Origin: a virus
DNA: 26,984 nt
IMG/VR virus record: IMGVR_UViG_3300021356_000135
Coordinates: 1 to 26,984 of that record
Reading direction: 5' to 3' (one strand)
Shown here: positions 9,401 through 15,897 of the stretch, in pieces
Numbering within the stretch: the stretch's first letter is position 1
Layout: each line of letters starts with the position of its first letter
Made by a program: the position numbers and the translations under genes
The notes under the pieces: model-generated
Databases searched by the model: none
Told to the model about the DNA's origin: nothing
Seen by the model: the letters and a program-made list of their open reading frames with translations, nothing else

Positions 9401-9859
9401 CAAAAGGAGGTTGGGGTAAGTCACCACCTAGACGGGCTTTTCATGAAATTCTTTGGAATGACGTTTGGAGAGTTTCAGCAAAAAATTGGGGGATTAAAAC
9501 TTTTTGGAAATGGTGGGCTGGTAACCGGGGCATCTCATGCCCGTGGAGGGATTCCAGCAGAGTTAGAGGGTGGGGAATTTGTGATTAGAAGGCAAGCGGC
9601 ACAGATGGCAGGATATGCCAATCTAGCCCAATTGAATGCATCCGGACAGATGACCAACGACAGGTCCACGGCAATTTTAGAAAGAATTGCCCAGAGGCTG
9701 GAGCAGCAACAAGCCCCACAGGTAACCGTCCATGTTTACACGGATTTAGAAGGGCAAGTCCAAGCAGGAATAAGCCATTTTAAAACGGAAATAAAAAACC
9801 GTGCAGACCGTATTCGTTCATCTAACCGGGAGTTCATCCCCATGTCTGCATTGGTCTAA
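3458..9859 (+). CDS. Tail tape measure protein (TP901 family)
   Basis: 2133 residues. Residues 1-90 are a charged coiled coil. Residues about 100-340 (FGADYERTIGQLKSIISGSS, TGATTHITAQEAAEAAKALS) match the TP901-type tape measure core. Long helical and coiled-coil regions follow. At about residues 1215-1478 there are twelve tandem 22-residue repeats with fixed Phe/Trp positions. The C-terminal third is glycine-rich and holds two copies of the tape-measure tail motif GPSHxxG...GGEYIVN / GASHARGG...GGEFVIR (about residues 1551-1580 and 2024-2045), with a proline-rich spacer (LPSPPPTTTAPP) between. It fills the tail tube, fixes tail length and is ejected at infection. By scaling with lambda's gene H product the tail should be about 0.3 micrometre. 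No clear ribosome site precedes the ATG. Confidence 0.95.
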   Translation: MATDTQLELGLDIKRMLKELDKLQKRFEKELPQAIDKSEDAIEDFEDSVDKSMKGATQSTKQLGRGFQNMGKQLDKMDQKFKSMESSLGSLKRGFRGLTTVVGTFMAGFAAKSFVQFGADYERTIGQLKSIISGSSKDLAGDMMVLRKAIRETGATTHITAQEAAEAAKALSALGMNAEDTAGNLQLMVEASAALSAPIDEVARIVKNQQNIFRISSREIANTLVGAYQSSAANLEKLDVAFRNVAKDAAGAGMSFAQVTGALGYLIDRGESAMLAGTRLRGVIVRLEKPTNIAKEQMERLGVSFDSIKDDDMPTRFKKIAAALKQVGSATERSRILSNMFGAETKGVAQTIIEGYMEGTDVIDGMAKKFVEAGDAADAYKKIVDDVQGAMDNLTSAVQDRLLEVWKTLEPIIKRVLNQATDFIRSLTNEDIYNFMETVGVGLIKAGTAFYNIIANAVNAITGFVNSGGFQKVLAVGAKIVKVTFGQTEVSEIRELRDEIIPALEAQIKADEKNLGKLGNGIISAIQDTAQKGLEGIGIGGRDGFNLGMMTDASAYTQLERAKERLAELMKTHGKVEQDSTIMPTVGSDSTADLLSTFQKHIAEMRKNNILMKGMNPSDASNKSPGQANVDYGTKSGLDEAAEDGEGEGKGKLKKDKDGDFVVPDSIKSLIPDLQAFKAMHEDVQKQVIESMMALKGETENVLRLDADRLAAQQVIAQAMAIQAEHFSKPALMQAQLAENAEVLQNIFEDTEDVQDRFVQLLEVRRQLESQIAGAKKADTVESLKHAQLLYGQLEGVIAITDAYEKQMVSEAKATLEAKNRTAFMDAQVSLLQTVQDKMDSNLSFAEKYKLLNEASQAVEELALANAEGMTAEMRAQLDSLQKALGLEEKLLGIKVKQTEEEKKQQAEAKKANSTKAIEAGMRALGMNAPEGEQSGESKAMVAGIAQSGPNASRGMNIVNSATPQEAAIKLVMSNEKVKEGLDKLFGAIFKLVDPLLDMIGPMLGSVTELVEAFKPLTQALKPIGKLVQGAFIKVMKALTTAIKPLVHVLAQVVSIFGAIFGAGGGGSGSFGDGIEDLEAALASVRGALEEMKFGDMNPASAVEKLGEAQQKYDELRKKAFAGDATQEDIEKFVDFSKTYLELSKDVNKSSSKYVKDFNKVNKDLKSMESALEGAIGGGEDEGGGFGLDIGAILEKLLGFIGKLAQAFVEAVKGLLEGAFNLLAYIAQAVIDKIREALKPAWNLVKDLAKAVWDKIVEALKGAWNILEQLAQLVWTVVKSFFEGTWNLLERLGQWVWDVVRKFFAGYLSLLTKFYTFIWEKVKEFFEGTVNLLQQLAQFIWTTVTTLFQGAVNLLAQFAQWIWDKVVSFFQGYHNLLTRLVTTIWNKVVEFFKGYHNLLVKFYTFIWEVTKKFFTGAFNLLAQLGQFIWGVVQQMFKGGWSLISQAMQLLQGILTKAFSGGYSLFNQIKDRILGFLSGGRNIIQEIINKILKALGINGQQGEIPILPNPFHAIFGSRGGPKHFLSIKYKFGEGGDVPEFGRGGDTISGGMAKGPSHQSGMLGMTKAGAPFLFEGGEYIVNKRSSQLLGNDFLARANSVKSGQQKNNFLNSILSKACPDCMKGALPQFATGGSLYSPLFGALNDLPSPPPTTTAPPSQYVAPSGGGFNWLNSASGNINLFSLANPLKGIAGPRGGWSGKLSYDLARGYFKLNQNLVSLGVGGTPPKDYLQSGPYIDFVDQFWGNEHSVDLLNVANPLRHIANQASALCMGDGGLLPEFAMGGRVHRTGSEFDLPEYGLGNFNPVKILTDSVRGVTNTIQSGVQALTNAVSPALNGFLKGIGVDDLTEFAQGLANGSIDIVDTLIKEGGNCLSDPVKCVKDWFGKASELCKDAMGALAQAVGPEQLKMGLDFNSLDFWNAKVDANFGGDVLKLLNTGFSAVSSVFSGFTGVEKKDWRKNAGFAPNNVPVSPKSSSSITPEVSPQKEVGVSHHLDGLFMKFFGMTFGEFQQKIGGLKLFGNGGLVTGASHARGGIPAELEGGEFVIRRQAAQMAGYANLAQLNASGQMTNDRSTAILERIAQRLEQQQAPQVTVHVYTDLEGQVQAGISHFKTEIKNRADRIRSSNREFIPMSALV
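7100..7891 (+). repeat. Twelve tandem 66-bp (22-residue) repeats inside the tape measure gene
   Basis: Units start every 66 bases from 7100 (7100, 7166, 7232 ... 7826). Each encodes a variant of FFxGxxNLLxxLxQFIWxxVxx: the double Phe, Gly4, the NLL core and a Trp near position 17 recur. DNA identity between units is low while the protein pattern is strong, so the repeats are old and kept by selection. Edge units (first two and last two) are more diverged. Aromatic repeats of fixed length are known in tape measure proteins, where Trp/Phe spacing is thought to match the tube's helical rise. Confidence 0.93.
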
Positions 9860-10885
9860 ATGCTCCTAGTTACCATCACAGTGGACACGGTAGATTACCA
9901 CATTGCCCCAGACAGCTACCAAGGGGATTTCTTTTACTACCCCTTTATTACGTCCATGCCGATGTTGGAAATAGGACCTCAAGGCTCTGGGGGGTTGATA
10001 GGGGTACGTTTAGGAAATATTCAGCTAACCCGTGACAGCAGCAACCCGGACCATCCTTTTGGGGTGGACCGTTTCAACAAGCTGATTTCCGAACCCAACC
10101 AATACAACTGCAAAATTATCTGGAGCAAAACCAAGGAAGTCTTGCACGATGGGACGATAGCACTTGCAAACGTTTCAGACCAAACCTTGGATTTTACTTT
10201 AACTGATCCGGTATATGAGCAGGATTTAAAACGGTATTCAATCACAGAAAAATGGTTCTTTGTCGAGGATGTGATTGCCCCCACGGGAGGGGGACCCATT
10301 AACGTAAAGGTTTCTGGACATGAGTTTGTTGTAGGCATGAGGGTTGTTTTTGCCGAAATGACGGGACCGGGGAGTGAATTGAATTACACTAAAACAAATG
10401 ATAACTGGTTCATTGTGGGAACGGTTGCAAACGAGTTTATTGGAATATTTACCCAAGATTTTACCCCATTAACAGCAGGGGTAACGCTAGGAACTCCAGT
10501 TTTTGATAATGGAAGTGCTGACGGTATCCCCAAGAATAGAATAGGTATTCCAGCCTATGTCCCGTTTTGTCATGGTTCTGTATTCCACAAAACTCCTGTT
10601 ATCCGTAGATCAACCCAAGAGGTAGCCAACCCAAACCTTATAGCCACAAATCCTTCATTCCCCTTAGAGGTTTATGAGGATGGTGTCTTGATTGGAACCA
10701 ATGACCCGTCCAGCCCGGAAGCCTACACCAAGGCCCCAACCTCAGAAGTGATTTATTTAAATTCTCCAATGGCAGACGGGAAACTTAGCATTTGCGGAAG
10801 AGCATTAACCGGGGGGACAATCAACGAATTATTCCGGCATTTCTCTGGTCTTTTGGGGCTAGGATTTGACGATAGCAAGGCGTAA
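9860..10885 (+). CDS. Tail tip / baseplate hub-type protein with an FCCH-like inserted domain
   Basis: 341 residues; the start follows the tape measure stop directly (TAAATG). The first 120 residues (LIGVRLGNIQLTRD, HDGTIALANVSDQTLDF, LTDPVYEQDL) have the look of the N-terminal domain of phage tail hub proteins. Residues about 135-195 (INVKVSGHEFVVGMRVVF ... LNYTK ... FIVGTVANEFIGIF) match the pattern of the small 'ubiquitin-activating E1 FCCH-like' domain often inserted in phage tail proteins (Ghxf..Gd.V...LN...y.V..v..n.F). The C-terminal part (FPLEVYEDGVLIGTNDPSS) is another beta region. The position after the tape measure supports a tail-tip role; distal tail protein is the alternative. 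Confidence 0.65.
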   Translation: MLLVTITVDTVDYHIAPDSYQGDFFYYPFITSMPMLEIGPQGSGGLIGVRLGNIQLTRDSSNPDHPFGVDRFNKLISEPNQYNCKIIWSKTKEVLHDGTIALANVSDQTLDFTLTDPVYEQDLKRYSITEKWFFVEDVIAPTGGGPINVKVSGHEFVVGMRVVFAEMTGPGSELNYTKTNDNWFIVGTVANEFIGIFTQDFTPLTAGVTLGTPVFDNGSADGIPKNRIGIPAYVPFCHGSVFHKTPVIRRSTQEVANPNLIATNPSFPLEVYEDGVLIGTNDPSSPEAYTKAPTSEVIYLNSPMADGKLSICGRALTGGTINELFRHFSGLLGLGFDDSKA

Positions 10886-10888
10886 CAA

Positions 10889-11062
10889 ATGGCAGGAACA
10901 ACCGAAACGGCAGACAAGATTTATAACGTTGCTTATACAAAAGTTGGAGGTCCTTGGGAAATCTTGGACACGGTAACCATTGAGATTGATGACAATTGTG
11001 TGGTGGAGGTTGATTTACCAGCAGGAACGATAGAAGAATCAGAAATTAGGGTGATGTTCTAA
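10889..11062 (+). CDS. Small conserved-looking tail-tip ORF (57 residues)
   Basis: A 57-residue frame beginning MAGTTETADKIYNV and ending IRVMF fills the gap between two tail genes. It starts 3 bases after the previous stop, and its TAA overlaps the next ATG (TAATG at 11060-11064), the same coupling used elsewhere in this operon. The protein is acidic and beta-like (EILDTVTIEIDDNCVVEV), with no membrane segment. No family is recognised. Its exact fit between neighbours is the main evidence that it is real; a structural tail-tip role is inferred. Confidence 0.7.
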   Translation: MAGTTETADKIYNVAYTKVGGPWEILDTVTIEIDDNCVVEVDLPAGTIEESEIRVMF

Positions 11063-11619
11063 TGAGTGAAGGAGGACAGGTCCTTGTAGTGGACCAGATG
11101 GGGGAAGTTGCGGAAAGGGGCAACTACTACGTTGTGATTAGAGAGGGCAAGGTCTGGTTGGTCAATAGGAACCAAGACATAAACCCAGTGGTTGCCAAGT
11201 TTACAAGACCAGCCCTTCTCTCTATGCAAGTCAACCAACCCCACCCCACCCGTAAACTGATTAGCTCATTTACTCAAAACATCCCATACCCTCACAGCAG
11301 AAGGCTGGAGCAGCAACAAATAGAAGTCCATATTGAGGCTAACACCTTTGGGATGGATGAAGAGGTAAAGCCTTTGTCCCAAGTTGAAAAGGAGGTCGAG
11401 AACTTCTTGCTCAATTGGTACAACATCCAAAAAAGGCCCAAGGTAAAGGTCCAAATTCAGAACATTCAAAAATTTGAAATTGGAGACAGGATTGAATGTT
11501 TTGACGAGTATTTGGAAATGAAAGCAATAATAACCATTGAAGGCGTTACTTACCATTTTGAAGATGAAAGAACTACAGTTACTGGTTTTGCTCTTGTTAA
11601 CCATGTCCGGGAGTCTTAG
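11062..11619 (+). CDS. Putative tail-tip protein, possible C-terminal part of a split hub
   Basis: 185 residues, coupled to the upstream mini-gene by TAATG. The N-terminal third is short beta strands (GNYYVVIREGKVWLVNRN). The middle is helical (VEKEVENFLLNWYNIQKRP). The C-terminal part (IQNIQKFEIGDRIECFDEYLEM...ITIEGVTYHFEDERTTVT) resembles the 'iGD.I...' beta domain that ends phage hub proteins. Read together, 9860-11619 could be a hub protein divided over three genes. No catalytic residues are evident. The link to a hub is inference from gene order and general pattern. Confidence 0.6.
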   Translation: MSEGGQVLVVDQMGEVAERGNYYVVIREGKVWLVNRNQDINPVVAKFTRPALLSMQVNQPHPTRKLISSFTQNIPYPHSRRLEQQQIEVHIEANTFGMDEEVKPLSQVEKEVENFLLNWYNIQKRPKVKVQIQNIQKFEIGDRIECFDEYLEMKAIITIEGVTYHFEDERTTVTGFALVNHVRES

Positions 11620-11621
11620 GA

Positions 11622-12575
11622 ATGAGGCTTTTGTCTAACCCTGCTGAAATGACCCTTTCTTCTGTTGGAGTCCCTGTTTCTGGTGACTATGCCTTGGACA
11701 GTGTCCGGGACAATTACCCCTCCCATCCCTACATTTCAGACATGCACACGGACACCATAACCGTGGGATTTGATGCTGGACAGGACAGCCTTTTCTTAGG
11801 GCATGTAATGGCAGAGGAGGTAAAGGTAACTTTTAATACTGGGGAGGTGAAGAACTTCCCCCAGAGGATAGGCTGGAATAGAGTGTTTGCTAGAGGACGG
11901 AAAAAGCTAGGAAATGACATTTGGGTGGATGTCCCAGCCACGGCAACAAGTGCGAATGTCGAGTTAAAAAATGTGGTCAACGTGGCGGAAGGGATCGACA
12001 CCTTTTCCAGTAATGGAACGGATGGGATTTTAAAACAGGGAGCAGACCAGATAATTTTTGAGAATTACCCCCAGCTAAAAGTAGGAACGTTTCTGGTTAA
12101 TGGGGGGATGACTTACCAGATAAAAGAGTTACGGGGGGCAGGAACAGGGGTAGACGATGTGGTCCTTAGAACTGGTGGAAGTGCAGGATTCACCATTTCA
12201 GAGGTGCGTCTACCCCTCTCCATTGGTTTAATACGAGTTGGGAAAAAAACGCAATTCCCTAACCCAACAGTTGGCTTAATGATGAATACCCAAGACTTTG
12301 GAATTAGACGGGAGTCTTTGGGGGCAATGCTTTACTCTCCCCGTTCTATGGTCCGGGCCTATTCGGTGCCAATGCAATTGACGAGGGAACAGTTAGAATT
12401 GTTTATGGTGACTACGGAAGGATTACGAGGGACACCCGTTGCTTGTGACTTGCTAAACGGGATGGACCCTAGAAGGGTTGGATACATGACTTTGGTTAAT
12501 CCTCCAGATATTAACGCAATGGTTAGATTGTACAGCATATTTGAGGTCAATTTTGAATTGCGTGAACTGTCCTAA
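11622..12575 (+). CDS. Putative tail-tip structural protein of unknown family
   Basis: 317 residues; the start lies 2 bases after the previous stop, with GGGAG about 10 bases upstream. The protein is rich in beta strands and has no signal peptide or membrane segment. It includes HPYISDMHTDTITVGFDAGQ near the N-terminus and a C-terminal part (MVRAYSVPMQLTREQLELFMV ... GYMTLVNPPDINAMVRLYSIFEVNFELREL) that looks like a complete folded domain. I do not recognise the family. It is the last gene of the compact tail-tip group before the fibre block, which begins after a recurrent intergenic motif. Confidence 0.6.
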   Translation: MRLLSNPAEMTLSSVGVPVSGDYALDSVRDNYPSHPYISDMHTDTITVGFDAGQDSLFLGHVMAEEVKVTFNTGEVKNFPQRIGWNRVFARGRKKLGNDIWVDVPATATSANVELKNVVNVAEGIDTFSSNGTDGILKQGADQIIFENYPQLKVGTFLVNGGMTYQIKELRGAGTGVDDVVLRTGGSAGFTISEVRLPLSIGLIRVGKKTQFPNPTVGLMMNTQDFGIRRESLGAMLYSPRSMVRAYSVPMQLTREQLELFMVTTEGLRGTPVACDLLNGMDPRRVGYMTLVNPPDINAMVRLYSIFEVNFELRELS

Positions 12576-12594
12576 TTTTTAACACGGTTTTAAA
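12576..12594 (+). promoter_or_regulatory. Recurrent intergenic motif, copy 2, ending at a start codon
   Basis: TTTTTAACACGG followed by TTTTAAA runs from the stop of the previous gene to the ATG at 12595. No standard AGGAG lies in this strip, so the motif must carry whatever translation signal the gene uses. It matches copy 1 (2489) almost base for base and copy 3 (21860) closely. Confidence 0.55.
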
Positions 12595-13686
12595 ATGTCT
12601 ACTCTTTCCACGTTAAAAGTAAACCGGATTACATCCAGAGATACGGCTACAGAAGTCCAGATAGATAAGCAAGTGAACATGAACAACAACCCTATTGTTG
12701 GTGCGTTGTCTGTTTCTACAAACGAGATTATTGCCAACAGTGCAACCCAGTTAAAGGCCGGGATAATGTCCACAGGGGACAAGGCCAAACTAGACAATAT
12801 TGAGGCACAGGCAGACGTAACCGATTCAACAAACGTCCATGATGCCGGGGCAATCATGGAGTCAGAGTTTTCCGGAAATACGGGGGTGATGTTCCGGAAA
12901 GAGTTGGATGGCTCAACAGGTTTGCACACCTACGAATTAAGAAACGATTACCTAAACAGTGATAGTTTTGACAGCAAAGTGGGCTATGTCAAAAGTGACG
13001 GTTCCGGGAATCTCCAGTTTGATAACAGCACCTTTTTAATTCAGAACCAGCCGATAACGGTAGACGGGGATGTAGCACCCGTGACGAGTGGTACGACACC
13101 CACCAATCTGGAGATGGTTTTAGATTCTCAAGCCATTGTAGGGAAGCCTCAAGTAGTAGCAGCAGATGAAGACGATGATAGGATTTTATTAGCCCAGCAA
13201 ATGTCGGATGGTTCTTATGAATTGCGGCAGATTAGCCCAAAAGATTTTGGGGCTGTTTCTTCTGGTGGTGGTTCCTCAATAGGTTCTTTTGATGGGACCA
13301 AAGGGGTAAACAGGGAAGCAGGAGAAACAGGGACGATAGTTACTTTAGAAATCAACAATGCTGCCATAAATACCCAACCAATGGCATACGGTTCCGGGAG
13401 TACACCAGCCTTGAAAGGGACAGACGAGTTGATGGTGGGGAGGGCATCCTTGGGGCTGTTGGCTAAGACTACACTAAACGAGTTGGGAAGCTGGTTTACC
13501 AATGTGTTTGGCTTTGGTACTGGAGGAGGAGGAGGTGGTGGTGGTGGCACAACCAGTGTTACTGGATTGGCTATTTATTTTGAGATTGATTCAAACGGAG
13601 ATTTAACACTAATCCACACTGGTGGATTAACATCTAGTGAAATGTATATAAACGCCAACAGTGAACTTGTAGCAGTAGTGGTTTAA
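12595..13686 (+). CDS. Tail fibre-like structural protein
   Basis: 363 residues. Residues about 52-82 (LKAGIMSTGDKAKLDNIEAQ, ADVTDSTNVHDAGA) are the well-known phage fibre motif 'MSaaDKtKLdgIEagAdvTd', a short coiled-coil and linker element of trimeric fibres. The C-terminal quarter contains a nine-glycine run (about residues 310-318) that links the shaft to a small terminal domain (SVTGLAIYFEIDSNGDLTLIHTGG). A membrane segment is absent. The stop codon overlaps the next start (TAATG at 13684-13688). Likely a side or central fibre subunit; the receptor-contacting parts are probably in the following genes. Confidence 0.75.
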   Translation: MSTLSTLKVNRITSRDTATEVQIDKQVNMNNNPIVGALSVSTNEIIANSATQLKAGIMSTGDKAKLDNIEAQADVTDSTNVHDAGAIMESEFSGNTGVMFRKELDGSTGLHTYELRNDYLNSDSFDSKVGYVKSDGSGNLQFDNSTFLIQNQPITVDGDVAPVTSGTTPTNLEMVLDSQAIVGKPQVVAADEDDDRILLAQQMSDGSYELRQISPKDFGAVSSGGGSSIGSFDGTKGVNREAGETGTIVTLEINNAAINTQPMAYGSGSTPALKGTDELMVGRASLGLLAKTTLNELGSWFTNVFGFGTGGGGGGGGGTTSVTGLAIYFEIDSNGDLTLIHTGGLTSSEMYINANSELVAVVV

Positions 13687-14906
13687 TGGGCGAGTCTGTT
13701 GTTGGGAGGGTTGTCTTTGTTCCTAGAGGGGCATGGTCAGACGTATTAGCGGCAAATGAGCAGTTTGTTGTTGATGACTTGACCACATGGAAAGGACACC
13801 AATATTTAGTAAGAACTGTACACACCCCACAGTCCACTATTGCAAGCGGAGATGGGACACAACCCGGAGGTCCTTACAGCAACAGCCTTTTTTATTCTTT
13901 CTCAAAAGGTTTTGAGCCAACCGGATTATTTTGGGACCAAACCAGAACGTATTACCCCGGTGAGTTGGTTTTTTTTGGTGCCGCAACGTATGCGGCAGTT
14001 AAACAGTCTTTCAATTATGAGCCAGATAAATACCCAAACTTCTGGTTTAAAATGGCTTCCGGTGCCATGACATGGACAGGGAATTTTGACACTAACAACT
14101 ATTACCCCACCGGGCAGGTGGTTATGTACAAAGGGAGTTGTTATTTAACCAATAAAGGGACCGGAGGGCATGACCCAACCTCCAACAAGGGCTTGTTAGA
14201 TTATGAGTTGATAGCCCAAGGACTTTGGCCTAGAGGTGTTTATACTTCCACCTTTGTCTACACTGGAGGGGAGATTGTCCGTGCAAGGGCAGGAATAGCA
14301 CAACCCACTAGAGGGGGTTCAACCTTTGTTATGTCAAACAGGGGAGGAGTTGGTGCTGGGAGTCCTCCCAAGTCTACAGCAGCATGGGTAGAGGTTTGTA
14401 AGGGATTAAATTTTGCCCCAATTTATTCGTTAGGTTCCCGTTATTACGAGGAAGACATTTTAAAATTCCAAGGGGACATTTATTACTGTGCAACCAATCC
14501 TAGCACAGTAGGAACCCCAGTAAGTGAACCATCCCATTTTATTAAAATTCTAGACCAACAATTCCAAGCACCAGTCCAGTTTAATACGCTGAACATGCCC
14601 ACCAAGCTACGGGTTAGAATGAACACGGCAGCAAGTGCTTTTGATGCGGTAGACTGGACAACAATACACGGGGAAAATGATTATTTTGACTGGGTGATAT
14701 TTTGGCAGAACAACCCCGATATTTTACGAATTACACCGGAGCAAAGGGCTTGGCATTTCCCTACTTATTGGCGTTATGGGATACCAAGTGCTTACCAGTG
14801 GCAGACTAATCCGGGGCAACCAGACACAAAAGGAAATGTTCCCTTTGTCCCAGTGGCTGGACCCTACACTCCCAGCTATGTTACTAAACCTGCCCCTCCT
14901 TCATAA
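13686..14906 (+). CDS. Receptor-binding-type protein with carbohydrate-binding-like repeats
   Basis: 406 residues. Several repeats of roughly 55-70 residues carry the pattern W-x-G...YYpGelVxfxGxxYxAxx...W (for example TYYPGELVFFGAATYAAV, NYYPTGQVVMYKGSCYLT, RYYEEDILKFQGDIYYCA). This is the aromatic pattern of chitin/cellulose-binding modules of the CBM5/12 (ChtBD3) type. The last 100 residues (DWVIFWQNNPDILRITPEQR onward) form a distinct Trp-rich C-terminal domain with a proline-rich end. The gene is coupled to the fibre gene before it. A host surface glycan is the likely ligand; that target is inference. Confidence 0.72.
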   Translation: MGESVVGRVVFVPRGAWSDVLAANEQFVVDDLTTWKGHQYLVRTVHTPQSTIASGDGTQPGGPYSNSLFYSFSKGFEPTGLFWDQTRTYYPGELVFFGAATYAAVKQSFNYEPDKYPNFWFKMASGAMTWTGNFDTNNYYPTGQVVMYKGSCYLTNKGTGGHDPTSNKGLLDYELIAQGLWPRGVYTSTFVYTGGEIVRARAGIAQPTRGGSTFVMSNRGGVGAGSPPKSTAAWVEVCKGLNFAPIYSLGSRYYEEDILKFQGDIYYCATNPSTVGTPVSEPSHFIKILDQQFQAPVQFNTLNMPTKLRVRMNTAASAFDAVDWTTIHGENDYFDWVIFWQNNPDILRITPEQRAWHFPTYWRYGIPSAYQWQTNPGQPDTKGNVPFVPVAGPYTPSYVTKPAPPS

Positions 14907-14935
14907 CTAATAATGGTTTCTAAAAGGGTTAGAAT

Positions 14936-15895
14936 ATGCCTGTTTTAAATCTTGGAAGAGTTCGCCCGGTTTTCCGGGGTGAGTTTTCAGCATTAGACGG
15001 TCAAACGATGACTAAATACGATGTGGTAACTCATGCTGGAAGTGCGTGGTTTTATGTTTCTGGGACGGACACCGTTGCTAATATTAACCTTACTTCTGGC
15101 AACCATCCGGGTACCTCTAACAGTGCTGGGAACTGGCAGGAGATTGCTAAAGGGGTGGAGACTGTTGGGCTTTATTCTAATGGCACAACTTATTTCCAAA
15201 ACCAGATTGTCCAGTTTGGTTCCTCCTCCTATGTAGCCCGGCAAAAAGTCCCGGCAGGAAGTGGAAACACCCCCGGAGTTGCTACAGCATTCTGGCAAGA
15301 ATTTGCTACGGGGTTTGGACGTTATGCTAACGTTTATGTAGACACCACCAGTTACGGGACAGGGGACATTGTCACATGGAAGGGCAACACCTATATTGCT
15401 AAAACTACTGTGCCACTAGACGGGGGAGGTGCCCACAGACCAGACAGATGGCCCGACTGGGACTTAGTTGCCCAAGGATATTTCTTTGCTGGGGAATGGG
15501 ACCAAGCAATTGTAACTAATTCCCATTTTGGAGTAGGGACCGTGGTGTCCTACCGTGGAAGTGCTTATGTAGTAACCAACAGATTGGGAGTAAACAACTC
15601 AAAAGTCCCTCCCGTGTCCGCAGAATACACCAAACTATTTGAGGGGATAACATTAGGATTTAATCCCGACAGCACCCTAATGGGACACTGGCACAGTGCG
15701 ACCACCTACTACGAGGGGGAGATGGTTACCTATATAAACGCAATCTATATTGCAAACCGTATTTGCAATGCTGGAGAAATTCCCGGTGCCACGGGTTCAA
15801 CGGGTTGGTCAGAGGTTTTAGCTTTAGACACCCGTTATTTAGAGATTAAAAACAAGACAGCCACTAACGTAAGATATAGGTTCATTGGGTACTGA
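14936..15895 (+). CDS. Second receptor-binding-type protein with carbohydrate-binding-like repeats
   Basis: 319 residues, with AAAGGG ahead of the ATG as a possible ribosome site. The whole protein is made of about five repeats like those of the preceding gene: TYFQNQIVQFGSSSYVARQK, SYGTGDIVTWKGNTYIAKTT, HFGVGTVVSYRGSAYVVTNR and TYYEGEMVTYINAIYIANRI all show the same tY..g.iV.y.gs.Yva core with a Trp some residues later. The two genes are therefore paralogous arrays of one module. A short C-terminal strand (ATNVRYRFIGY) may join it to the fibre. Likely a glycan-binding tail decoration or receptor-binding protein. Confidence 0.72.
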   Translation: MPVLNLGRVRPVFRGEFSALDGQTMTKYDVVTHAGSAWFYVSGTDTVANINLTSGNHPGTSNSAGNWQEIAKGVETVGLYSNGTTYFQNQIVQFGSSSYVARQKVPAGSGNTPGVATAFWQEFATGFGRYANVYVDTTSYGTGDIVTWKGNTYIAKTTVPLDGGGAHRPDRWPDWDLVAQGYFFAGEWDQAIVTNSHFGVGTVVSYRGSAYVVTNRLGVNNSKVPPVSAEYTKLFEGITLGFNPDSTLMGHWHSATTYYEGEMVTYINAIYIANRICNAGEIPGATGSTGWSEVLALDTRYLEIKNKTATNVRYRFIGY

Positions 15896-15897
15896 AG

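Noticed and set aside
12579-12929. Minus-strand frame opposite the fibre gene at 12595
   Set aside because: Shadow of a well supported plus-strand gene.
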